This document shows positions 1 through 4,864 of a stretch of 5,976 nt of DNA, piece by piece; positions within the stretch are counted from its first letter, which is position 1, and each line of letters opens with the position of its first letter. Both the position numbers and the translations under genes were made by a program. The DNA comes from Treponema sp. (lineage in GTDB: Bacteria; Spirochaetota; Spirochaetia; Treponematales; Breznakiellaceae). A model generated the notes under the pieces. The model ran no database searches and was not told the DNA's origin. It saw only the letters and a list, made by a program, of their open reading frames with translations. The stretch lies in contig JAISFT010000154.1 of NCBI GenBank assembly GCA_031263435.1, positions 1 to 5,976 on the forward strand. The letters are read 5' to 3'.

Positions 1-328
1 GGTTTTCAATGACCACATCCCCCAGGGTTTGGTATGAAAAAGGGTGCCTCGGTATGGAGACCATAGTTTTGCTTCCCAGTTCGACCGCCTCTTTCAGACG
101 CCCCTCAAAGATAAGCTCCCGTACCCGGGGAAGCGCGGCGAGTCCCTTGGGGTTCAGCTTATCCACCGGCTTGCCTTCCCAGATCGAATCTTCGTTCAAA
201 GACACCAGATCCCTGTTGGCGCCGCCGTAGAGCATGGCCCCCAGCCTGCCGTTCCCAACAGGAAGCGCTTCAATCCAGTTTTCGGCCGGAACCTTGTACC
301 ACAGCAATTTTGTTTTCGAATCAGCCAT
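1..328 (-). CDS. Glycoside hydrolase family 95 protein (alpha-L-fucosidase type), N-terminal part, runs off the window
   Basis: Reading leftward from an ATG at 328-326 gives 109 residues with no stop before the window edge, so only the N-terminus is present. It has the typical GH95 opening: an LWY motif and PAENWIEALPVGNGRLGAM (residues 9-32), then a LNEDSIWEG stretch (44-52), an NP..LAALPRVRELIFEGR helix region (59-77) and a YQTLGD motif (99-104). In GH95 enzymes this part forms the N-terminal beta-sandwich; the catalytic (alpha/alpha)6 barrel lies further on and is not visible. Family members remove alpha-1,2-linked L-fucose (some L-galactose) from glycans. A strong Shine-Dalgarno (AAAGGAGG on the minus strand, complement of 337-344) lies 8 bases before the ATG, fixing the start. 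No signal peptide is evident, suggesting a cytoplasmic enzyme acting on imported oligosaccharides (inference). No convincing promoter was found in the leader. Family assignment is firm; substrate is not. Confidence 0.92.
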   Translation of the reverse strand, partial: MADSKTKLLWYKVPAENWIEALPVGNGRLGAMLYGGANRDLVSLNEDSIWEGKPVDKLNPKGLAALPRVRELIFEGRLKEAVELGSKTMVSIPRHPFSYQTLGDVVIEN

Positions 329-420
329 TCCGCAATCCTCCTTTGCGGATGCTATCCCCTTCGGCCTGTAAATTCAATCAACACTTTAGGGCGGCAATTA
401 AAATCTTCATTTTTCTATTT

Positions 421-741
421 GGGCGCATCGGACCTTTCAGGTCCGTGCTGTAAGGAAATGATTATACAGCATCTCCATTCGGAGATGGGCGCATCCGGCC
501 ACTTGCGTGGCCGGACCGGGCTTTCCGCTCCAATAAAAACGCCATTGTTCCCTGAAAGTGGAATTTGGGGCTTGCCCCAAATTCCAAAAGTAAAACCGCT
601 TTAGCGTTTTTATTCCGCTTCAATCCCTTGCGCGTCGCCGGGGCGGCGCATGGCAGGCCCCGGGAACGCGCACGAGATAGAAGGGGCGCTACAGACCCGG
701 AGAATCTTTCGCGTTTGCGGCGCCGGACGGCGCCGCAAACG
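421..741 (+). repeat. Modular hairpin-rich intergenic repeat, copy A
   Basis: This fills most of the gene-free stretch between the GH95 start and the lipoprotein end. It starts with GGGCGCAT after a T-rich run, a boundary shared with copies B and C. Hairpins seen are CGGACCT/AGGTCCG (428-444), ATCTCC/GGAGAT (471-486), TCCGGCCAC/GTGGCCGGA (494-515), a 12-bp stem with a TT loop (560-585; arm GGAATTTGGGGC), and a 13-bp GC-rich stem with a GGAC loop (712-741; arm CGTTTGCGGCGCC). GGGCGCAT occurs twice (421 and 487), a nested partial duplication. Blocks 516-543 and 598-635 match copy C (opposite strand) at 27/28 and 37/38 positions. An 18-base imperfect inverted repeat (618-635 versus 666-683, 15/18) joins two units head to head. 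No protein gene is credible here. The mode of mobility, if any, is unknown. Confidence 0.82.
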
Positions 742-801
742 GTGCGCGGCCGTCATAGGCGGCCTAAACATAAAATCTACCGTTTGGATGACGCTTAGCT
801 G

Positions 802-1143
802 CTAATTTTTGGTTAAAGTAAAAGTTTCCCCATTAAAGACAGCCGTCAGGGTTTTACCGGAAAGGGTTGCTGTTTGGTCAGGTACACCCTCTTGCTTCAT
901 GGTGGCGATATTCCCGCTGTAGGTATAGGTACCTGATGCCTCCAGGTCGCCATCTACCCTGACCTCCCAGGTAGTTTCGGCTACTACGAGGGTAATAACA
1001 TGCCCCCCCTCTATGTTGCCGGTATAGGTCCCCACAAAGGGGTTGCTGTCATCCTCGTCTTTGCAGCCGGCAAGGCCAAGCCCAAGTCCCAATACCAGGA
1101 TAACGCCCAGTAGTACCATGAAAATACGTGCTTGTTTTCTCAT
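802..1143 (-). CDS. Small beta-rich lipoprotein, probably envelope-anchored
   Basis: This encodes 113 residues. It begins with a signal peptide (MRKQAR, then a hydrophobic Leu/Gly/Val stretch, residues 8-26) ending in a canonical lipobox LAGC with the lipidated Cys at 27. The mature part starts with the acidic KDEDD tether and continues as short alternating strands rich in Thr, Gly and Val: FVGTYTGNIEGG, ITLVVAETTWEV, SGTYTYSGN, ATLSGKTLTAV, FTLTKN. This pattern resembles the small lipocalin-like or META-like lipoproteins common in treponemes; no catalytic motif is visible and the ligand is unknown. AAGGAGG (complement of 1149-1155) lies 5 bases before the ATG. The gene diverges from an XRE regulator gene across a three-site operator region, so joint control by that regulator is likely (inference). 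No clear rho-independent terminator follows the stop; transcription would run into repeat copy A. Confidence 0.85.
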   Translation of the reverse strand: MRKQARIFMVLLGVILVLGLGLGLAGCKDEDDSNPFVGTYTGNIEGGHVITLVVAETTWEVRVDGDLEASGTYTYSGNIATMKQEGVPDQTATLSGKTLTAVFNGETFTLTKN

Positions 1144-1213
1144 ACAAGCCTCCTTGTGATGGTTTGATGGTCCTGTTTTTGGTCCATCTTTACTGAAATA
1201 TCAGTATTTTACG

Positions 1214-1242
1214 TTTATGTTACACCAATATATCAGTATGAT
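1214..1242 (+). promoter_or_regulatory. Putative sigma-70-type promoter of the XRE regulator gene
   Basis: TTTATG (1214-1219; three of six consensus positions) is followed after 17 bases by TATGAT (1237-1242; five of six). The expected start near 1249 gives a leader of about 29 bases. The promoter overlaps the leftward lipoprotein promoter almost completely, so polymerase could probably occupy only one of the two at a time. Confidence 0.45.
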
Positions 1243-1245
1243 CAA
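1217..1245 (-). promoter_or_regulatory. Putative sigma-70-type promoter of the lipoprotein gene
   Basis: On the minus strand TTGATC (1245-1240) is followed after 17 bases by TAACAT (1222-1217), each matching four of six consensus positions. The expected start near 1210 gives a leader of about 67 bases. The spacer contains operator site 2 almost exactly, so a bound regulator would block this promoter. Confidence 0.45.
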
Positions 1246-1277
1246 GCATAAAATACTGAGATTGCTGTATTTTTTTT

Positions 1278-1625
1278 ATGATGGGGATGAGTTTCAGGGA
1301 GAATTTAAGGGTCGAACTTGACTACCTTAACCTGACCGTTAAAGAACTGAGCGCAAAAACCGGCATTGCCAAGAAAACCCTGGATTGCTATCTGGCGACC
1401 AAGGCTACCATGCCGCCGGCCGATACCGCGGTAAGGATAGCCAACGCCCTTTCGGTATCGGTTGAGTACCTGGTTACCGGAAAAAAAGACGAAAAAAGAA
1501 CCCTGCCCCTGCCTGCCGATGACCACACTATCAGGTCAATTATCCAGGTAATCCTGACACTCAACGCAAAAGACAACGAAATTATCCTTGAACTGGCAAA
1601 GATTCTCAAAAAACAGGCCACCTAG
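1278..1625 (+). CDS. XRE/Cro-type helix-turn-helix transcriptional regulator
   Basis: This encodes 115 residues. The N-terminal half is a Cro/C1-type HTH domain: FRENLRVELDYLNLTVKEL (residues 6-24), second helix about 20-28, turn at Gly29, recognition helix about 31-39 (AKKTLDCYL), then PPADTAVRIANALSVSVEYLVTG (46-68), a strongly typical ending for this domain. A polar linker (69-80) leads to a short amphipathic helix region (about 83-113) that could dimerise the protein; no metal-, ligand- or protease-type domain is seen. The start is ambiguous: ATG codons at 1278, 1281 and 1287 are all in frame and none has a good Shine-Dalgarno, since an eight-T run precedes the first, so expression may be weak. 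It diverges from the lipoprotein gene and has three dyad sites upstream, pointing to autoregulation and control of the lipoprotein (inference). A 5-bp stem AAACC/GGTTT followed by a T-rich stretch at 1641-1660 is at best a weak terminator. Confidence 0.88.
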   Translation: MMGMSFRENLRVELDYLNLTVKELSAKTGIAKKTLDCYLATKATMPPADTAVRIANALSVSVEYLVTGKKDEKRTLPLPADDHTIRSIIQVILTLNAKDNEIILELAKILKKQAT

Positions 1626-1660
1626 TATCCAGACATGATTCAAACCGTGGGTTTTGTTTT

Positions 1661-1790
1661 GGGCGCATTTCCGGCGTGAAGCGCCGGAAACCGGGCTATC
1701 CGGGGCTCCGCTATCGCTCCGGCCTCCTCGGACTGCCCCTTCGGGTCAGTCCTGCGGTGGCCGCTCCGCGCCCCTCCTATCCCTTGCGCG
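1661..1790 (+). repeat. Modular hairpin repeat, copy B (short variant)
   Basis: This copy has the same orientation as A and the same frame: a T-rich run, GGGCGCAT (1661-1668), a stem-loop (1668-1690, 9-bp stem TTTCCGGCG/CGCCGGAAA), CCGGGCTATCCG (1691-1702), and the end motif TATCCCTTGCGCG (1778-1790). The interior differs from A and C. It lacks the AATAAAAACGC block and the GGA-TTTGGGGC hairpin, and instead carries a GC-rich segment with the stem GGACTG/CAGTCC (1730-1752) extended by CCC/GGG around one bulged T. This supports a fixed frame with exchangeable interior modules. The following 1791-1916 holds nothing I recognise. Confidence 0.75.
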
Positions 1791-1916
1791 GTTCCGTGTT
1801 TGGGGCATTTTTTTGGAAAAAACCCACATTTTCAAAGTAGACGGGATACTAGCAGGCTGACAGCAAAAAAATGCGGCTCCACCTTCCCCCGGTGCAAAAC
1901 CGTACTGCACAGCGAA

Positions 1917-2275
1917 AGCCGGCATGGATGCCGGCTACAGTAGTTTCATAAGTTTTTTGCTTCGCAAAAAACTTACAGCTCAAAAATGGCAAGGATGCCG
2001 GATTGCGCCCGAAGGGGCGGCGGCAGGATGCCGCTGTAACCACGGCTATCCGCTGCAGGCGGATAGATGGATTTTGCCACAGGCAAAATCCAATGTCTTA
2101 ATCCGCCACGGATGGCGGATTAAGACACGCGCAAGGGATAGAAGCGGAATAAAAACGCTAAAGCGTTTTTATTTTCGGAGTTTGGGGCAGGCCCCAAACT
2201 CCACTCCCGGGGAAGAGGCGTTTTTATTGGAGCGGATAGCCCGGTCCGCCGCCCAAGAGGGCGGCGGATGCGCCC
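1917..2275 (-). repeat. Modular hairpin repeat, copy C (long variant, inverted)
   Basis: Read on the minus strand it begins with GGGCGCAT (complement of 2268-2275), then a 10-bp stem (2245-2268, arm TCCGCCGCCC, loop AAGA), then the block shared with A (2217-2244), a 12-bp stem (2177-2202, arm GGAGTTTGGGGC, loop AG), a 12-bp stem (2148-2173, arm AATAAAAACGCT), and the end motif at 2128-2140. Beyond the part shared with A and B it carries more perfect hairpins: 2094-2127 (15-bp stem, loop CGGA), 2068-2092 (11 bp, loop ACA), 2046-2066 (8 bp), 1949-1975 (12 bp, loop TTC) and 1917-1936 (8 bp, loop TGGA). GGATGCCG recurs at 1926, 1993, 2026 and 2382. An open frame crosses this zone in phase with thyX, but it consists of palindromic repeat and is not convincing as coding sequence. 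The outer limit at 1917 is set by the last hairpin and is uncertain. Confidence 0.8.
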
Positions 2276-2319
2276 AAAATCTTAAAAATCTTTGTAATGT
2301 TAAACCACTGCCGGGGGTG

Positions 2320-2348
2320 TTGCGGGAGAAACTGGACAAACATATACT
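2320..2348 (+). promoter_or_regulatory. Putative promoter of the thyX operon
   Basis: TTGCGG (2320-2325) is followed after 17 bases by TATACT (2343-2348). The -10 matches five of six consensus positions, while the -35 has only the initial TTG. It lies just past repeat copy C, in non-repeat sequence. The expected start near 2355 gives a leader of about 70 bases, containing a small stem GCCGG/CCGGC at 2386-2398. Confidence 0.4.
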
Positions 2349-2424
2349 GGGTTTGTCAGGAAAGAATGCAGTAACCCGTTTGGATGCCGGAATCCGGCGC
2401 CGGGATGGGACTGTGGGAGGAAAC

Positions 2425-3348
2425 ATGGCCCATTGTGTGGTTTCCGGTGCGGAAGCCATTCTGGATAAAGAATTCCCCGTTTTGGACAAGGGGTTTGTAC
2501 GGCTGGTGGACTATCTGGGGGGGGATGATCGGGTAGTCCAGTCGGCCCGGGTATCCTATGGGGCGGGGACCAGGAGCCGCCGCGAAGATGCGGGGTTAAT
2601 TGATTACCTTTTGCGCAACCGCCATACCAGCCCTTTTGAACAGGTAATACTTACGTTCCATGTCAAACTTCCTATTTTTGTGGCCCGCCAGTGGATTCGC
2701 CACCGCACCGCCCGGGTCAACGAGCTGTCCGGCCGGTATTCGATTATGAAGGACGATTTTTACCTGCCGGCAGCGGAGGATCTGGCCCTGCAGAGCGATG
2801 ACAACAAACAGGGCCGCCGGGAAGACGCCCTGGAACCGGGGCAGGCGGATGAACTGCGCGGTGCCCTTGAACAGGCCCAGCAGGAGGCCTACCATGACTA
2901 CAGCGCCCTTGTGGACCGGGGTATTGCCCGGGAGCTGGCCCGGATCAACCTGCCCCTGTCCCTCTATACCGAATGGTACTGGCAGATCGATCTGCACAAC
3001 CTGTTCCACTTTTTGGAACTCAGGCTGGACAGCCATGCCCAAAGGGAAATCCGGTTCTACGCCCAGGTTCTTTTGGATATTGCCCGAAAGGTTGCCCCGC
3101 TCTGCTGCGAATCCTTTGAACGGTACAGCCTGGGGGCGGTACATTTTTCCCGGGATGAATTTGCCGAACTTAAACGCCGGCTGGCCGGGGATGCCGATAA
3201 ACCGGACACCAGTAACCCGGACGATGACCGCGCCGGGGACAGGGAAAAGGATGCCGAAGAGAGCGCCGCTTGTAGCGGCGGCCCTTCCCTGTCGGGCAAG
3301 GCTTTGGAACGTTTTGAAGCAAAATTACATACGGGGAGGCAGTTGTGA
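2425..3348 (+). CDS. thyX: Flavin-dependent thymidylate synthase ThyX
   Basis: This 307-residue enzyme makes dTMP from dUMP, using methylene-tetrahydrofolate as carbon donor and FAD/NAD(P)H as reductant; family members are cytoplasmic tetramers. The ThyX signature RHRX7S is complete at residues 92-102 (RHRTARVNELS, followed by GRY). Other family hallmarks are HTSPFEQ (67-73), LARINLPLSLYTEWYW (171-186) and HNLFHFLELRLDSHAQREIRFYA (191-213). The core ends near residue 250; the tail carries an acidic, low-complexity linker (about 256-279) and a final helix LSGKALERFEAKL (289-301), making it longer than minimal members. The ATG at 2425 is preceded by GGGAGG with a 4-base gap. The frame stays open upstream to 1924 but only through hairpin repeats, so that extension is rejected. 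Its TGA overlaps the next start (GTGA, 3345-3348), implying translational coupling. Whether the host also has ThyA cannot be seen here. Confidence 0.95.
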   Translation: MAHCVVSGAEAILDKEFPVLDKGFVRLVDYLGGDDRVVQSARVSYGAGTRSRREDAGLIDYLLRNRHTSPFEQVILTFHVKLPIFVARQWIRHRTARVNELSGRYSIMKDDFYLPAAEDLALQSDDNKQGRREDALEPGQADELRGALEQAQQEAYHDYSALVDRGIARELARINLPLSLYTEWYWQIDLHNLFHFLELRLDSHAQREIRFYAQVLLDIARKVAPLCCESFERYSLGAVHFSRDEFAELKRRLAGDADKPDTSNPDDDRAGDREKDAEESAACSGGPSLSGKALERFEAKLHTGRQL

Positions 3349-4283
3349 AAGAACCGATATTGGTGGTCCTGGCGGCCGGCATGGGAAGCCGCTACGGCGG
3401 CCTGAAGCAGATGGATAAACTGGGGTCCAATGGGGAGGCCCTGTTGGATTACTCGGTCTTCGATGCCCTGCGGAGCGGTTTTAAGAAGATCATCTTTATC
3501 ATCCGCCATGACATAGAGAAGGATTTCCGGGAGATCGTCCTGGCCCGCATGGGGAGCGCCGTTCCCTACAGCCTGGCCTTCCAGGACCTGGACAGCCTTA
3601 TTCCCCAGCATATCTGGCAGGAGGTACAAAAACTGGGGCGGACCAAGCCCTGGGGTACAAGCCATGCCCTGCTCTGCGCGGCGGATCAGATCGACGCCCC
3701 CTTTGCGGTCATCAACGCCGATGATTTTTACGGCCGGGAGGCCTATACCGTCCTGGGGGACTACCTTTCCTCCCTGTCCGGCGCATCATCTGACGCTGCG
3801 GTCGGTGCTGCGGCTGACGCCGCCATTGTTCCCTACCGGCTGGAACCAACCCTGAGCCCCCAGGGCTCTGTGGCCCGGGGGGTCTGCGAGGTAAAAGAGG
3901 GCTACCTTATTTCGGTGGAGGAGCTTCTTGCCATCAAGAAAGAGGGGAACATCATCTACAACACCAATTCTGATACGACCAAACGGGAACTGGCCCCGGA
4001 CACGCCGGTATCAATGAATTTTTGGGGCTTCCCGGAGAGCATCCTGCCGGAATTCAAAAAATATTTCGATGCCTTTATTAACGCCTCGTTTGGAGACATC
4101 AAGAGCGAGTGCTACATCCCCAGGGCGGCGGATCATTTTATCAGGCAGGGTATTATCCGCATCAGGTCCCTGCCGGCACATTCGGAATGGTTTGGCGTTA
4201 CCTACAAGGACGACAAGGCCGCCGCGGTACGGCGAATCGCCGAACTGACCGCCCAGGGTGTTTATCCGGCAAGGCTCTGGTAA
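3345..4283 (+). CDS. Sugar-phosphate-type nucleotidyltransferase (NTP_transferase fold), substrate unknown
   Basis: This encodes 312 residues, starting at GTG inside the thyX stop, with GGGGAGG five bases upstream. The N-terminus has the family signature LAAGMGSRYGGLKQMDKLG (residues 9-27; Gly12, Arg16 and Lys21 are expected nucleotide contacts). KPWGTSHALL (101-110) and NADDFYG (124-130) follow; the latter holds the aspartates that normally bind the catalytic metal. The second half (FWGFPESILPEFKKYFDAFI; EWFGVTYKDDKAAA) resembles uncharacterised nucleotidyltransferases of spirochaetes and Bacteroidetes, not a classic GlmU, GalU or RmlA. The expected reaction joins an NTP to a sugar-1-phosphate or similar phosphate acceptor, releasing pyrophosphate (family knowledge). 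A short Ala/Ser-rich stretch (146-161) looks like a loop insertion. No kinase or glycosyltransferase sits beside it, so the acceptor cannot be guessed. The fold is firm, the substrate open. Confidence 0.85.
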   Translation: MKEPILVVLAAGMGSRYGGLKQMDKLGSNGEALLDYSVFDALRSGFKKIIFIIRHDIEKDFREIVLARMGSAVPYSLAFQDLDSLIPQHIWQEVQKLGRTKPWGTSHALLCAADQIDAPFAVINADDFYGREAYTVLGDYLSSLSGASSDAAVGAAADAAIVPYRLEPTLSPQGSVARGVCEVKEGYLISVEELLAIKKEGNIIYNTNSDTTKRELAPDTPVSMNFWGFPESILPEFKKYFDAFINASFGDIKSECYIPRAADHFIRQGIIRIRSLPAHSEWFGVTYKDDKAAAVRRIAELTAQGVYPARLW

Positions 4284-4294
4284 GGGGCCCGCGG

Positions 4295-4864
4295 GTGGGA
4301 CAATCCATAGGGCCGGAGGCCGGCGGGGGACTGCGGCCGGCAGTTCCCGAAGACGCCCCCGGAATTGCGGAGATCTACAACTACTACATCAAAAACACGG
4401 TGATCACCTTTGAAGAAGAGCTGGTTGACTCCCGGACAATGGCGGGGCGGATCGAAGAGGTAATCCCCCGGTATCCCTGGTTTGTGTGGGAAGCGGGGGG
4501 GGAACTTGTGGCCTATGCCTATGCCCATGCCTGGAACGAGCGGACAGCCTACCGCTTTGCGGCGGAGGATTCGGTCTACCTTAAGCCCGGCTGGGAACGG
4601 CGGGGTATCGGCCGGCGGCTTCTGGAACGGTTGATAGAGGAACTGCGGCAGCGGCAGATCCATGTACTGATGTCGGTGATCACCGTACCCAACCCGGCAA
4701 GCGTGGGGCTCCACGAAAGGCTGGCCTTCAAAAAAACCGGCCAATTCGACGCGATTGGCTTTAAGCATGGCCGGTGGCTTGATGTGGGTTACTGGGAACT
4801 GATCCTGGACGCCCGGGGAGGCGGGCCCGCAGAAGGGGGTGCCGGAAGGGAGGACGAAAAATGA
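4295..4864 (+). CDS. GNAT N-acetyltransferase, phosphinothricin acetyltransferase-like
   Basis: This encodes 189 residues with a GTG start at 4295, 11 bases after the previous stop; AAGGGG (4282-4287) lies 7 bases upstream. The frame continues open further left inside the preceding gene, but that part is the shadow of the nucleotidyltransferase. Group features are LRPAVPEDAPGIAEIYNYYI (13-32), ITFEEE (37-42), AYAYAHAW (73-80), EDSVYLKPGWERRGIGRRLL (91-110, with the acetyl-CoA loop RRGIGRRL at 102-109), NPASVGLHERLAFKKTGQF (123-141) and HGRWLDVGYWE (148-158). Relatives acetylate amino groups of small amino-acid-like compounds (phosphinothricin, methionine sulfoximine or sulfone); the natural substrate here is unknown, and resistance should not be assumed. 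The Gly-rich tail (163-189) is probably disordered. Its TGA overlaps the next ATG (ATGA, 4861-4864). Confidence 0.87.
   Translation: MGQSIGPEAGGGLRPAVPEDAPGIAEIYNYYIKNTVITFEEELVDSRTMAGRIEEVIPRYPWFVWEAGGELVAYAYAHAWNERTAYRFAAEDSVYLKPGWERRGIGRRLLERLIEELRQRQIHVLMSVITVPNPASVGLHERLAFKKTGQFDAIGFKHGRWLDVGYWELILDARGGGPAEGGAGREDEK

Larger units (their letters stand above)
1191..1269. promoter_or_regulatory. Three-site operator array in the divergent lipoprotein/XRE promoter region
   Basis: Three 16-bp sites of the form TACTGA-N4-TCAGTA are seen. Site 1 (1191-1206, TACTGAAATATCAGTA) has perfect arms. Site 2 (1223-1238, CACCAATATATCAGTA) has a perfect right arm and 3/6 matches on the left. Site 3 (1254-1269, TACTGAGATTGCTGTA) has a perfect left arm and 4/6 on the right. 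Centre-to-centre distances are 32 and 31 bp, close to three helical turns, which would put all three on one DNA face. Site 2 lies between the -35 and -10 elements of both proposed promoters; sites 1 and 3 lie just downstream of the expected starts of the leftward and rightward transcripts. The adjacent XRE protein is the natural candidate ligand. The sites and spacing are seen; binding is inference. Confidence 0.68.

Noticed and set aside
44..604. Rightward open frame of 186 codons at the left edge
   Set aside because: Its first half is the antisense of the GH95 gene, which has clear family motifs and a good ribosome-binding site; its second half is repeat copy A.
565..798. Short rightward frame in copy A
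   Set aside because: It consists of hairpin repeat and Arg-rich translation of GC-rich palindromes, without a ribosome-binding site or recognisable protein features.
1641..1660. AAACC/GGTTT stem followed by T-rich sequence after the XRE gene
   Set aside because: The stem is only 5 bp with two GC pairs and the T run is interrupted by G, too weak to list as a rho-independent terminator.
1654..1860. Rightward 68-codon frame over copy B
   Set aside because: It is Pro/Arg/Ser-rich translation of the GC-rich repeat, with no ribosome-binding site and no family resemblance.
1849..2043. Leftward 64-codon frame containing FFAKQKTYETT
   Set aside because: It lies within the hairpin chain of copy C; its sequence follows the palindromes. 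It may recur in annotations wherever the repeat occurs, but there is no evidence of coding.
2299..2305. GTTAAAC, matching the integron attC core consensus GTTRRRY
   Set aside because: No partner core RYYYAAC lies at a suitable distance upstream, and the nearby hairpins have perfect stems, unlike attC sites with extrahelical bases. Probably chance.
2798..3418. Second rightward frame overlapping thyX
   Set aside because: It is out-of-phase translation of the thyX coding sequence, Pro/Trp/Arg-rich and without protein features.
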